From Frigoribacterium sp. CFBP 13712 (GTDB lineage Bacteria > Actinomycetota > Actinomycetes > Actinomycetales > Microbacteriaceae), in the NCBI RefSeq assembly GCF_014842255.1, contig NZ_JACYVH010000002.1, positions 504,770 to 542,860 on the forward strand: a stretch of 38,091 nucleotides of DNA, read 5' to 3'. Both the position numbers and the translations under genes were made by a program. The notes beneath the pieces were generated by a model, which saw nothing but the letters and a program-made list of their open reading frames with translations, was not told the origin of the DNA and ran no database searches. The first letter of the stretch is position 1, and the number at the start of each line of letters is the position of its first letter. Below are positions 10,417 to 18,090 of the stretch, one piece after another.

Positions 10417-11961
10417 ATGACAGACCTCCCCACGAACCCGCTCGATGCCGAGCGTTCCGAGCAGGGTGACGACGTCGTCGCCCGCGTGCTCGACCGTGCG
10501 GCGTCCCGGGCTTCCGCCTACACCGTCTTCTCGCCTGCGCAGGCGATCCAGACCCGCTCTCTGCACGACACCGGCTCGGACGGCGACCAGTTCGACCGCG
10601 ACGATCGCCAGGCGCTCCGTCGTGTGGCGGGGCTCTCGACCGAGCTCCAGGATGTCACCGAGGTCGAGTACCGCCAGCTCCGGCTCGAGAACGTCGTCCT
10701 GATCGGCGTCTACTCGCAGGGCTCGCTCTCCGACGCCGAGAACTCCCTCCGCGAGCTGTCGGCCCTGGCCGAGACGGCCGGTGCCGTCGTCCTCGACGGA
10801 CTGCTGCAGCGTCGGCCCAACCCCGACCCGAGCACCTACCTCGGCAGCGGCAAGGCCGAAGAGCTGCGGATGACCGTCGCGGCTCTCGGCGCCGACACGG
10901 TGATCGCCGACACCGAGCTCGCGCCGAGCCAGCGTCGTGCCCTCGAAGACGTGGTCAAGGTCAAGGTCATCGACCGCACGGCCGTCATCCTCGACATCTT
11001 CAGTCAGCACGCCAAGAGCCGGGAGGGCAAGGCGCAGGTCGAACTGGCGCAGCTCGAGTACCTGCTGCCCCGACTGCGCGGCTGGGGCGACTCGATGTCG
11101 CGGCAGGCCGGTGGCCAGGTAGGAGGCGCGGGTGCCGGAATGGGCAGCCGCGGCCCCGGAGAGACCAAGATCGAGCTCGATCGGCGACGGATCCACACGC
11201 GCATGGCTCGTCTCCGTCGGCAGATCAAGGAGATGAAGCCCGCGCGCGACGCCAAGCGGGCCAATCGCGACCGCAACGAGGTGCCCTCGGTCGCCATCGC
11301 CGGCTACACCAACGCGGGCAAGTCGAGCCTGCTGAACAGGTTGACGAGTGCCGGTGTGCTCGTCGAGAACGCTCTCTTCGCGACCCTCGATGCGACTGTG
11401 CGCAAGAGCTCGACGACAGACGGCCGGCCGTTCACGTACGCCGACACGGTGGGCTTCGTCCGCAACCTGCCCCATCAGCTGGTCGAGGCGTTCCGCTCCA
11501 CCCTCGAGGAGGTCGCGGCATCGGATGTCATCGTCCACGTCGTCGACGGCTCGCATCCCGATCCGGCGGCGCAGCTCGCGACGGTCCGCGAGGTCGTCAG
11601 CGAAGTCGACGGGGGCGACATCACCGAGATCGTGGTGTTCAACAAGAGCGATCTGGTCGACCCCGACCAGCGACTCGTGCTCCAGGGCCTCGTCCCCACC
11701 GCGGTCTTCGTCTCCGCCCGGACGGGCGAGGGCATCGACGAGCTCCTCGAGCGCATCGCCTCGACCCTTCCGACCCCTGACGTCGAACTCGAGCTGCTCG
11801 TACCGTACGACAGGGGCGACGTCGTCTCTCATCTCCACGACTCCGGTCGTGTCGTCGAGACGGAGTACGAGGAGGCCGGCACGCGCGTGCACGCCCGGGT
11901 CTACCCGAGCGACGTGGCGTGGTTGTCGCCGTTCGTCGACCGCGAGGCCGTCTCGAGCTGA
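10417..11961 (+). CDS. hflX: ribosome-associated GTPase HflX
   Basis: 514-residue GTPase that splits stalled or stressed 70S ribosomes. An N-terminal HflX domain (AGAVVLDGLLQRRPNPDPSTYLGSGKAEEL) is followed by the Gly-rich linker GAGMGSRGPGETKIELDRRRI. The G domain begins near residue 295 with G1 GYTNAGKSSLLN, then G3 DTVGFVRNLPHQLVEAF and G4 NKSD. The ~65-residue N-terminal extension before the conserved region is longer than in E. coli HflX. The ATG at 10417 sits 7 nt after TAGTAT. The gene ends at a strong bidirectional hairpin shared with lexA. Confidence 0.96.
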   Translation: MTDLPTNPLDAERSEQGDDVVARVLDRAASRASAYTVFSPAQAIQTRSLHDTGSDGDQFDRDDRQALRRVAGLSTELQDVTEVEYRQLRLENVVLIGVYSQGSLSDAENSLRELSALAETAGAVVLDGLLQRRPNPDPSTYLGSGKAEELRMTVAALGADTVIADTELAPSQRRALEDVVKVKVIDRTAVILDIFSQHAKSREGKAQVELAQLEYLLPRLRGWGDSMSRQAGGQVGGAGAGMGSRGPGETKIELDRRRIHTRMARLRRQIKEMKPARDAKRANRDRNEVPSVAIAGYTNAGKSSLLNRLTSAGVLVENALFATLDATVRKSSTTDGRPFTYADTVGFVRNLPHQLVEAFRSTLEEVAASDVIVHVVDGSHPDPAAQLATVREVVSEVDGGDITEIVVFNKSDLVDPDQRLVLQGLVPTAVFVSARTGEGIDELLERIASTLPTPDVELELLVPYDRGDVVSHLHDSGRVVETEYEEAGTRVHARVYPSDVAWLSPFVDREAVSS

Positions 11962-11977
11962 GCCGACCGAGTCGACC

Positions 11978-12017
11978 ACGACGAAGCCCCCCGCCGAATG
12001 GCGGGGGGCTTCGTCGT
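11978..12017. terminator. bidirectional terminator between hflX and lexA
   Basis: An 18-bp perfect stem with tetraloop GAAT is the strongest hairpin I found in the window. It lies between the convergent stops of hflX (11961) and lexA (12032), so it can serve both strands. Confidence 0.93.
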
Positions 12018-12031
12018 TCGTCGAGTCGGGG

Positions 12032-12721
12032 TCACACCGACCGGAGCACGGCCACGACCTTGCCGACGATCTGAGCGTGGTCGCCGACGATCGGCTCGAA
12101 CGCGCTGTTGCGGGGCAGCAGCCAGGTGTGGCCGTCGCGCTGACGGAAGACCTTGACCGTCGCCTCGTCGTCGAGCATGGCGGCCACGATGTCGCCGTTC
12201 TCCGCCGAGTTCTGCTGCCGGACGACGACCCAGTCGCCGTCGCAGATGGCGGCGTCGATCATCGAGTCGCCGACGACCCGCAGCATGAAGAGGTCGCCCT
12301 TGCCGACGAGCTGGCGGGGGAGGGGCATCACGTCCTCGACCTGCTGCTCGGCCGTGATCGGGATGCCGGCGGCGATGCGCCCCACCATCGGGACGTGCGC
12401 GGTGTCGCCGTCGTCGCTCGTCGTGAGGATGCTCGTCACGGGTGCGAGGGCGGGCGCCTCGGTCGAGAGGACCTCGAGGGCGCGGGGCCGGTTCGGATCG
12501 CGTCGGATGCGACCCGCGAGCTCGAGCTGGTTCAACTGGTGGGTCACGCTCGACAGCGACTTCAGACCGACGGCGTCGCCGATCTCCCGCATGCTCGGCG
12601 GGTATCCGCGCTGTCCGATGCTCTGCTGGATGGCCGTCAGGATCGACGTCTGCTTGGCCGTCAGCTCCTTGCGCGTGACCAAGCCCGTCTCGGTCGACCG
12701 GGTGCGCTGCGCGTCGCTCAT
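12032..12721 (-). CDS. lexA: SOS repressor LexA
   Basis: 229-residue repressor with self-cleaving protease domain. The N-terminal winged helix (residues ~17-80, [21 protein letters not shown] and [20 protein letters not shown]) binds SOS boxes. The cleavage bond is A118-G119 in RIAAGI, and the catalytic dyad is S153 (VGDSM) and K190 (ATVKVF). The ATG at 12721 is chosen because AGGAGA sits just upstream; a frame reading 30 residues further would run through its own operator region. An SOS box overlaps the -35 region of its TACGGT -10, giving autoregulation. It is divergent from a LysM gene, as in mycobacteria and corynebacteria. Confidence 0.98.
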   Translation of the reverse strand: MSDAQRTRSTETGLVTRKELTAKQTSILTAIQQSIGQRGYPPSMREIGDAVGLKSLSSVTHQLNQLELAGRIRRDPNRPRALEVLSTEAPALAPVTSILTTSDDGDTAHVPMVGRIAAGIPITAEQQVEDVMPLPRQLVGKGDLFMLRVVGDSMIDAAICDGDWVVVRQQNSAENGDIVAAMLDDEATVKVFRQRDGHTWLLPRNSAFEPIVGDHAQIVGKVVAVLRSV

Positions 12722-12776
12722 GTGTCTCCTGCCGTGGATGTCGGTGGTCGCTGTTCTACTCGGACCACCGATCGAA

Positions 12777-12782
12777 ACCGTA
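12777..12782 (-). promoter_or_regulatory. candidate -10 hexamer of lexA
   Basis: Minus-strand TACGGT lies about 17 bp downstream of a -35 position (12800-12805) that overlaps the SOS box at 12803-12816. Confidence 0.5.
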
Positions 12783-12802
12783 TCCGATGCGGCGTCTTCG
12801 GC

Positions 12803-12816
12803 GAAACACATGTTCG
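12803..12816. promoter_or_regulatory. LexA (SOS) box proximal to lexA
   Basis: GAAACACATGTTCG (minus strand CGAACATGTGTTTC) matches CGAAC-N4-GTTCG at 8 of 10 fixed positions and shares 12 of 14 bases with the recA box. It probably mediates lexA autorepression. Confidence 0.75.
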
Positions 12817-12874
12817 AGTGTGTCGCCGATCCACGTCGAGAAAATCGAACATCGGGGTTGAAATCGACCTTGAT

Positions 12875-12888
12875 CGAAGATATGTTCG
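12875..12888. promoter_or_regulatory. LexA (SOS) box proximal to the LysM gene
   Basis: CGAAGATATGTTCG matches the consensus at 9 of 10 fixed positions and lies 83 nt before the LysM gene ATG. It makes that gene a probable SOS target. Confidence 0.82.
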
Positions 12889-12897
12889 GAACACGTC

Positions 12898-12935
12898 TTC
12901 GTGCCCGGTGTTCCCGGCCGATCGCCGGGCACGAA
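12898..12935 (+). other. hairpin in the 5' region of the SOS LysM gene
   Basis: TTCGTGCCCGG pairs perfectly with CCGGGCACGAA (11 bp) across a 16-nt loop, between the SOS box and the ribosome site. GTGTTC at 12908 and GAACAC at 12933 could form a competing stem. Confidence 0.5.
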
Positions 12936-12971
12936 CACGGACGTCTCCTCTAGCGGTGAAAGGACCACCTC

Positions 12972-13358
12972 ATGAGCGCCATCACGACCACCACTGCCAC
13001 TCCCACCCCCACCGACGACGCTGTCGCCTCCTTCTCTTCGCCCCCGCGCGTCCGGCTGCGCATCACCCGGCGGGGGCGTCGTGTCGTCAGCACCGCCGTC
13101 GGTCTGCTCGTCGCCGGTGTCGTCGGCGGCGTGCTCCTCGCCGGGCCCGGTGCAGTCGCATCGGACACCGCCGGTGCGGCGTCGTTCGACTACGTCACGG
13201 TCGACGGGGGAGACACCCTGTGGCAGGTCGCGTCCGAGATCGCACCCACCAAAGACCCTCGCGACGTCATCAGCGACATCGTGCAGTTGAACAACCTCAG
13301 CAGCACCGAGGTCGCGGCAGGGCAGTCTCTCGCCGTCCCCGCTCAGTACTCCGACTGA
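12972..13358 (+). CDS. SOS-associated LysM membrane protein (DivS/ChiZ-like division suppressor)
   Basis: 128-residue protein with a Thr/Pro-rich cytosolic N-terminus and a basic stretch (RVRLRITRRGRR, residues 26-37). One membrane segment follows at ~39-60, then an external LysM domain at ~74-123 (YVTVDGGDTLWQVASEIAP ... IVQLNNLSSTEVAAGQSLAVP). LysM binds the glycan of peptidoglycan. The gene is divergent from lexA and preceded by a LexA box. This is the arrangement of Rv2719c (ChiZ) and corynebacterial DivS, which delay division after DNA damage. In those genomes nrdR follows; here hisC does. The function is inferred from position and architecture, not from sequence identity. Confidence 0.82.
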   Translation: MSAITTTTATPTPTDDAVASFSSPPRVRLRITRRGRRVVSTAVGLLVAGVVGGVLLAGPGAVASDTAGAASFDYVTVDGGDTLWQVASEIAPTKDPRDVISDIVQLNNLSSTEVAAGQSLAVPAQYSD

Positions 13359-13455
13359 CGGGCGGTCCACTGCGGCTCCGTCTGAAGAGACCTCGAGGGG
13401 TCGCGACCGCTGCCAGCCGAGGGCCGACGATTCGGGACTCCGTCCGGTGGAGACC

Positions 13456-13461
13456 TACCAT
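13456..13461 (+). promoter_or_regulatory. -10 hexamer of a probable leaderless promoter (hisC)
   Basis: TACCAT is followed by 6 nt and the GTG at 13468. This argues against the in-frame GTG at 13447, which would lie upstream of the transcript. Confidence 0.6.
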
Positions 13462-13467
13462 GGAGCG

Positions 13468-14553
13468 GTGTCCTTCAGTCTCGACGACCTTCCCATCCGT
13501 GACGACCTCCGTGGCCTGACGCCGTACGGCGCACCGCAGACCAGGGTGCCGGTCGCTCTCAACGTCAACGAGAACACGCATCCGATTCCCGAGAACGTCG
13601 CACGCGACATCGTCGCATCGATCGCGCAGGCCGTCCTCGAGGTGAACCGGTATCCCGACCGCGAGTTCACGCAGTTGCGGGACTCCCTGGCCGCCTATCT
13701 GGGTCACGGCCTCACCCGAGACAACATCTGGGCGGCGAACGGCTCGAACGAGGTCATCCAGCAGATCCTCCAGGCCTTCGGCGGCCCCGGGCGGAGCGTC
13801 CTCGGCTTCCCTCCGACGTACTCGATGCACTCGATCATCGCGGCGGGCACCGGGAGCACCTGGGTCGAGGGTGCGCGAGACGTCGACTTCACCATCAGCC
13901 CCGAGACGGCGGTCGCCGAGATCCGTCGCACCGAACCGGACATCGTGTTCTTCTGCGGTCCGAACAACCCGACGGGCACGCCCCTCGACCTCGCCACGGT
14001 CGAGGCCGCCTACGACGCGACCGACGGAATCGTCTTCGTCGACGAGGCGTACGCGGAGTTCATGCCCGTCGGCCAGCCCACGGCTCTGACCCTGCTCGAA
14101 GGCCGGCCGCGTCTCATCGTCTCCCGCACCATGAGCAAGGCCTTCGCCTTCGCCGGGGCGCGAGTCGGATACCTCGCCGCCCACCCGGCCGTGACCGACG
14201 CGCTCCGTCTGGTGCGCCTCCCTTATCACCTGTCGTCGTTGACCCAGGCCGCCGCGATCGCCGCGCTCTCGCACGCCGACGAGATGCTCGCCATGGTCGG
14301 CGAGATCGCCACCCAACGCGACCGGATCGTCCGGGTGCTGACCGAGCTCGGCTACGAGCCCTGGCCGACCTGGTCGAACTTCGTGCTGTTCGGCGGGGTC
14401 GACGATCCGGCCGACGTGTTCGAGCGTCTGCTCGCCCGGGGCATCATCGTGCGGAACCTCGGCATCCCCCACCACCTCCGGGTCAGTGCGGGCACCGAGG
14501 CCGAGACCACGGCGTTCCTCGAGGCGCTGCGCGACATTAGGCTCTCCTCGTGA
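13468..14553 (+). CDS. hisC: histidinol-phosphate aminotransferase
   Basis: PLP-dependent fold-type I aminotransferase converting imidazole-acetol phosphate to histidinol phosphate. Family blocks are NVNENTHP (residues ~32-39), [37 protein letters not shown] (~163-173), the PLP-contact VDEAYAEF, and the Schiff-base lysine K224 in [12 protein letters not shown]. Length is 361 residues from the GTG at 13468, selected because TACCAT sits 6 nt upstream. It opens the his cluster here. hisD, which often precedes hisC, is absent from the window. The stop overlaps the hisB GTG by 4 nt, and the last codons contain a second -10 box. Confidence 0.95.
   Translation: MSFSLDDLPIRDDLRGLTPYGAPQTRVPVALNVNENTHPIPENVARDIVASIAQAVLEVNRYPDREFTQLRDSLAAYLGHGLTRDNIWAANGSNEVIQQILQAFGGPGRSVLGFPPTYSMHSIIAAGTGSTWVEGARDVDFTISPETAVAEIRRTEPDIVFFCGPNNPTGTPLDLATVEAAYDATDGIVFVDEAYAEFMPVGQPTALTLLEGRPRLIVSRTMSKAFAFAGARVGYLAAHPAVTDALRLVRLPYHLSSLTQAAAIAALSHADEMLAMVGEIATQRDRIVRVLTELGYEPWPTWSNFVLFGGVDDPADVFERLLARGIIVRNLGIPHHLRVSAGTEAETTAFLEALRDIRLSS
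14538..14543 (+). promoter_or_regulatory. -10 hexamer of a probable internal leaderless promoter (hisB) inside the end of hisC
   Basis: TAGGCT is followed by 6 nt and the hisB GTG at 14550. It is spelled by the hisC codons ATT-AGG-CTC; ATT and AGG are both uncommon in this genome. Confidence 0.55.
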
Positions 14554-15164
14554 CCGAACAGACCCCTACCCGCGTGGCCTCCCTCGAGCGTGAGACGAGC
14601 GAGTCGCGCATCGCGCTGTCGCTCGACCTCGACGGCACCGGCTCGTCGAGCATCGACTCGTCCGTCCCGTTCTTCGACCACCTGCTGACGGCGCTGTCGA
14701 AGCACTCGCTGATCGATCTGCGGGTGGCGGCGACGGGTGACACGCACATCGACGCGCACCACACGGTCGAAGACATCGGCATCGCCTTCGGCACCGCGCT
14801 CCGTCAGGCGCTCGGCGACAAGTCGGGTATTGCACGGTACGGCGACGCCCTGGTGCCGCTCGACGAGGCCCTGGTGCAGGCGGTCGTCGACATCTCCGGT
14901 CGCCCGTACCTCGTGCACGGCGGCGAGCCGGAGGGCTTCGAGCTGCACCTGATCGGCGGCCACTTCACGGGGTCCCTGGTGCGCCACGTGTTCGAGGCGA
15001 TCGCCTTCCACGCCGGCATCACGGTACACATCCGCGTGCTCGGCGGGCGCGACCCGCATCACATCGCCGAGGCCGAGTTCAAGGCCTTCGCGCGAGCCCT
15101 CCGCCAGGCCGTGCAGCCCGACCCGCGGGTGGTCGGCATCCCCTCCACGAAGGGCGCGCTGTGA
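14550..15164 (+). CDS. hisB: imidazoleglycerol-phosphate dehydratase
   Basis: 204-residue Mn-dependent dehydratase of histidine synthesis, single-function as is usual in actinobacteria (no phosphatase domain). It shows [17 protein letters not shown], the metal-binding [14 protein letters not shown] block and [18 protein letters not shown] near the end. An ATG-less GTG start at 14550 overlaps the hisC stop; the TAGGCT box 6 nt before it suggests an additional leaderless transcript. The stop overlaps hisH by 4 nt (GTGA). Confidence 0.97.
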   Translation: MTEQTPTRVASLERETSESRIALSLDLDGTGSSSIDSSVPFFDHLLTALSKHSLIDLRVAATGDTHIDAHHTVEDIGIAFGTALRQALGDKSGIARYGDALVPLDEALVQAVVDISGRPYLVHGGEPEGFELHLIGGHFTGSLVRHVFEAIAFHAGITVHIRVLGGRDPHHIAEAEFKAFARALRQAVQPDPRVVGIPSTKGAL

Positions 15165-15796
15165 CGGTCCGTCCCTCCGTCGTGGTCCTCGACTACGGCA
15201 GCGGCAACGTCCACTCGGCGGTCAAGGCCCTCGAGCTCGCCGGGGCCGACGTCGAGCTGACGGCCGATCGCGCCCGGGTGCAGGCGGCCGACGGTCTCTT
15301 CGTGCCGGGCGTCGGGGCCTTCGGCGCCGTTATGAGCGCGCTCGAGTCCGTCCGCGGCGGCGAGCTCATCGATCGCCGTCTGGCCGGCGGGCGACCCGTG
15401 ATGGGCATCTGCGTCGGCATGCAGGTCTTCTTCGAGGGCGGTGTCGAGCGCGGTGCGACGGCGGGCGGGCTGGGTGAATGGCCCGGTGTCGTCGACGAGC
15501 TGAAGGCCGACGTGCTGCCTCACATGGGCTGGAACACCGTCGACGTCCCCGAGGGCAGCACGCTGTTCGACGGCGTCGCCGACGAGCGCTTCTACTTCGT
15601 CCACTCGTTCGCGGCGCAGTCGTGGACCCTCGACGTGATCCCGCCGTTCCCGCAGCCGCACGTCACGTGGGCCGACCACGGCGGCCGCTTCGTCGCCGCC
15701 GTCGAGAACGGACCGCTCTGGGCCACGCAGTTCCACCCCGAGAAGTCGGGGCGGCCGGGCATCCGGCTGCTCTCGAACTGGCTCGGCACACTCTGA
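15161..15796 (+). CDS. hisH: imidazole glycerol phosphate synthase glutaminase subunit HisH
   Basis: Class I glutamine amidotransferase that supplies ammonia to HisF for ring closure to imidazole glycerol phosphate. The nucleophile is C84 in [14 protein letters not shown], with H192 and E194 in FHPEKSG completing the triad. [15 protein letters not shown] at the N-terminus is typical. Length is 211 residues. Its partner hisF is not in the window, so it must lie elsewhere. A 79-nt gap separates it from priA. Confidence 0.97.
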   Translation: MTVRPSVVVLDYGSGNVHSAVKALELAGADVELTADRARVQAADGLFVPGVGAFGAVMSALESVRGGELIDRRLAGGRPVMGICVGMQVFFEGGVERGATAGGLGEWPGVVDELKADVLPHMGWNTVDVPEGSTLFDGVADERFYFVHSFAAQSWTLDVIPPFPQPHVTWADHGGRFVAAVENGPLWATQFHPEKSGRPGIRLLSNWLGTL

Positions 15797-15875
15797 CCCT
15801 CCCGAACCCGACTCCGGTCCCGCGCTCAGCGGGGCCCCGACGCGATCCGCGCGGCGCCGCCGCGAGAGAGACGAC

Positions 15876-16622
15876 ATGAGCGACTTCTGCACGACTCCGA
15901 GCCTGACCCTGTTCCCGGCCGTCGACGTCTCCGGGGGGCAGGCCGTCCGTCTGACCCAGGGGGAGGCCGGCAGCGAGACCGGATACGGCGACCCCGTCGC
16001 GGCGGCCGACGACTGGAAGAACCAGGGCGCCGAGTGGCTGCACCTGGTCGACCTCGACGCGGCCTTCGGGCGGGGCGACAACCGGTCGGTCATCAAGAAG
16101 GTCATCAAGCAGGTCAAGGGCATCAACGTCGAGCTGAGCGGCGGCATCCGCGACGACCGCTCCCTCGAAGACGCCCTCGGCACGGGTGTCAAGCGGATCA
16201 ACCTCGGTACGGCGGCCCTCGAGAACCCCGAGTGGGCGGCGCATGTCATCGCCGAGTACGGCGAGGCCGTCGCGGTCGGGCTCGACGTGCGCGGCACGAC
16301 GCTGGCCGCGCGTGGCTGGACGGAGGAGGGCGGCGACCTCTGGACGGTCCTCGCCCGTCTCGAGGAGGCCGGGTGCGCCCGCTACGTCGTCACCGACGTC
16401 ACCAAGGACGGCACCCTCCAGGGGCCGAACGTCGATCTGCTGCGTCAGGTGATGGATCGCACCGATCGCCCGGTGATCGCATCGGGCGGCATCTCGAGCC
16501 TCGACGACCTCGTCGCGTTGCGCGAGCTGGTCCCGCAGGGCCTCGAGGGCGCGATCGTCGGCAAGGCGCTCTACTCGGGCGCCTTCACGCTGGCCGCGGC
16601 CCTCGACGTCGCCTCCGACTGA
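15876..16622 (+). CDS. priA: phosphoribosyl isomerase A, HisA/PriA type
   Basis: 248-residue (beta-alpha)8 barrel that isomerises ProFAR in histidine synthesis. In many actinobacteria it also isomerises phosphoribosyl anthranilate for tryptophan. The catalytic aspartate in FPAVDV (D17) and the aspartates of [13 protein letters not shown] (~173-185) are present. [13 protein letters not shown] and [31 protein letters not shown] match PriA more closely than monofunctional HisA. Dual function is inferred from lineage and these blocks. GAGAGAGA upstream serves as ribosome site. The stop overlaps the next ATG by one base (TGATG). Confidence 0.93.
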   Translation: MSDFCTTPSLTLFPAVDVSGGQAVRLTQGEAGSETGYGDPVAAADDWKNQGAEWLHLVDLDAAFGRGDNRSVIKKVIKQVKGINVELSGGIRDDRSLEDALGTGVKRINLGTAALENPEWAAHVIAEYGEAVAVGLDVRGTTLAARGWTEEGGDLWTVLARLEEAGCARYVVTDVTKDGTLQGPNVDLLRQVMDRTDRPVIASGGISSLDDLVALRELVPQGLEGAIVGKALYSGAFTLAAALDVASD

Positions 16623-17386
16623 TGTCGACGCCCGGCTCGGACAGCGCCGGTCGGCCCTGGGAGGGTCGCACCTTCGATCATCACGACACGGCGTTCGCCG
16701 GTGACGACGGCTCGGCGGACCCGCGCCTCCTCGAGGCTCTCAAGCGGTTCCACCTCGGCGAGGTCGGTGAAGACACCGTCGTCGACGCGCTGCGACCCGC
16801 GCGGCTGCTCGTCCCCCTCGTGGCGGTCGCGGGCGACGAGGACCTCGACGAGCGGGGGCGACGGGTCGACAAGACTCAGGAGCTGTCCATCGTGACGGTG
16901 GCGGGCCCCGACGGGCGCGACGTGCTGCCCGCCTTCACCTCGGTGGCGGCGCTGTCCGTCTGGAGCGCCACGGCGCGTCCCGTGCCGGCCGACGCCCGGC
17001 GGATCGCCCTGGCGGCGGCGTCCGAGTCGACCGACCGGCTCGTGCTCGACCCGGGGTCGCCCACGGCGTTCGCCCTGCGCCGACCGGCCCTGTGGGCGGT
17101 CGCGCAAGACCTGCCGTGGCTGCCGAGTCACGCCGACGAGACCGTGCTGCGGGCCTTCCTCGACGCGGGGGCGGACGAGGAGGCGCTGGCCGGCCTGGTC
17201 ATCGCCCCCGGCTACGAGGGCGCCCGGCTGGGCGGCCCCGAGATCGTCGTGCAGCTGGGCGTCCGTGCCGGGCTCGACCGCGAGGCGCTCACGGCTCTGC
17301 TCGGTCGACTGCAGACGGCCTGGGCCGCCGACCCGACCATCGCCGACCGGGTCGACAGCATGGCCGTCAAGGTCGTCTCCGTCTGA
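16622..17386 (+). CDS. SseB N-terminal domain protein
   Basis: 254-residue cytosolic protein with an SseB-like fold, which in actinobacteria is often encoded after hisA. The conserved region runs from ADPRLLEALKRFHLGEVGEDTVVDALRPARLLVPLVAV through ELSIVTVAGPDGRDVLPAFTSVAALSVWSATARPVP and ends near ALRRPALWAVAQDLPWLP. No catalytic residues are evident. The ATG directly overlaps the hisA stop, implying coupled translation. The biochemical role is unknown. A hairpin begins at the base after its stop. Confidence 0.85.
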   Translation: MSTPGSDSAGRPWEGRTFDHHDTAFAGDDGSADPRLLEALKRFHLGEVGEDTVVDALRPARLLVPLVAVAGDEDLDERGRRVDKTQELSIVTVAGPDGRDVLPAFTSVAALSVWSATARPVPADARRIALAAASESTDRLVLDPGSPTAFALRRPALWAVAQDLPWLPSHADETVLRAFLDAGADEEALAGLVIAPGYEGARLGGPEIVVQLGVRAGLDREALTALLGRLQTAWAADPTIADRVDSMAVKVVSV

Positions 17387-17418
17387 CGGACCGCGGCTGC
17401 AGGCCCCGCCGCGGTCCG
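17387..17418. terminator. terminator-like hairpin between the SseB gene and DUF1844 gene
   Basis: CGGACCGCGGC and its perfect complement form an 11-bp stem with a 10-nt loop. It starts directly after the stop of the SseB gene and lies downstream of the convergent DUF1844 gene. Confidence 0.7.
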
Positions 17419-17448
17419 ACCCGGCGGGAAGGCGGCCGGAGGCGCGGT

Positions 17449-17817
17449 CTAGTTGACCGGCCCCGTGAACTTCTCGCCGGGCCCCTGGCCGATGGGGTCG
17501 GGGAACGTCGACGCCTCACGGAAGGCCAGCTGCAGCGACCGCAGCCCGTCGCGGAGGGCGCGGGCGTGCTGATCGCCGATCTCGGGTGCGCTGGCCGTGA
17601 TCAGGCCAGCCAACGAGGTGATGAGCTTGCGGGCCTCGTCGAGGTCGGTCTGGGCGCGCGGGTCGTCGGCGAGCCCGACCTTCACGGCGGCCGCGCTCAT
17701 CAGGTGCACGGCGACGGTGTTGATCACCTCCACGGCGTTCACGTCGGCGATATCGCGTGCCTCGTCGCCGGGGGCGGAGAAGGCGAAGTCGGGGGAGTGC
17801 TCGGGGGTGTGGCTCAC
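17449..17817 (-). CDS. DUF1844 domain protein
   Basis: 122-residue protein of unknown function. The core ADVNAVEVINTVAVHLMSAAAVKVGL and DLDEARKLITSLAGLITASAPEIGDQHARALRDGLRSLQLAFREAS is the DUF1844 helical region, which is common next to infC in actinobacteria. The GTG at 17817 (VSHTPEHSPDF) is selected because AGAGGA sits 7 nt upstream on the minus strand; longer in-frame starts would extend into the infC leader. The C-terminus is Pro/Gly-rich. No membrane segment is obvious. It diverges from infC. Confidence 0.85.
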   Translation of the reverse strand: MSHTPEHSPDFAFSAPGDEARDIADVNAVEVINTVAVHLMSAAAVKVGLADDPRAQTDLDEARKLITSLAGLITASAPEIGDQHARALRDGLRSLQLAFREASTFPDPIGQGPGEKFTGPVN

Positions 17818-17832
17818 GTGAAGATCCTCTGC

Positions 17833-17838
17833 TAAGCT
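17833..17838 (+). promoter_or_regulatory. candidate -10 hexamer for infC operon
   Basis: TAAGCT is the same hexamer as the pheS box. Transcription from here would give a ~245-nt leader. TAGGTT at 17909-17914 is an alternative giving ~170 nt. Neither has a convincing -35. Confidence 0.3.
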
Positions 17839-17848
17839 CGTCGAGGCT

Positions 17849-17866
17849 CCGAAGCATCTGCTTCGG
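17849..17866 (+). other. hairpin at the start of the infC upstream region
   Basis: CCGAAGC-ATCT-GCTTCGG is a perfect 7-bp stem with tetraloop. It would be near the 5' end of a transcript started at the TAAGCT box. Confidence 0.5.
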
Positions 17867-17933
17867 TGCGAAAGTGGAGATTCTCCCACCCGCGCTTGAC
17901 CGTTCGATTAGGTTACCGGGTTGTTGGTACCCC

Positions 17934-17956
17934 GCCGATCCTCCCCGAGGGTCGGC
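17934..17956 (+). other. attenuator-like hairpin in infC leader
   Basis: GCCGATCCTC pairs with GAGGGTCGGC (9 Watson-Crick pairs plus one G-U) around loop CCC, about 135 nt before the infC start. It could be an attenuator or a regulatory protein site. Confidence 0.5.
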
Positions 17957-18077
17957 AGCCAGGGTGCAGCGATGTTCCGTCGCACTATCCGAGCACGACG
18001 TTCGGATGGCGCAGCGCGTCGCGAAACTCCTCTTTCCCTGCCGTGACCACCGGTCCGGCGGGTGACGAAGCAACGAC

Positions 18078-18084
18078 AGAGGAG
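18078..18084 (+). promoter_or_regulatory. ribosome binding site that points to an AUC start for infC
   Basis: AGAGGAG ends 6 nt before ATC at 18091, ideal spacing. No ATG, GTG or TTG lies at that distance. Confidence 0.7.
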
Positions 18085-18090
18085 TTCCGC

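Noticed and set aside
10384-11979. 531-residue open frame antisense to hflX
   Set aside because: Same shadow effect; hflX has all GTPase motifs and correct start signals.
12722-12811. 30-residue N-terminal extension of LexA
   Set aside because: It overlaps the predicted promoter and SOS box; AGGAGA before 12721 gives the standard start.
12846-12859. Third LexA box between lexA and the LysM gene
   Set aside because: Only the left half CGAAC is present; the right half GTTCG is not at the required spacing.
11348-13519. 723-residue plus-strand frame across hflX, lexA and the LysM gene
   Set aside because: It runs through three well-supported genes in other frames, the 18-bp terminator and the LexA operators; sequence is low-complexity.
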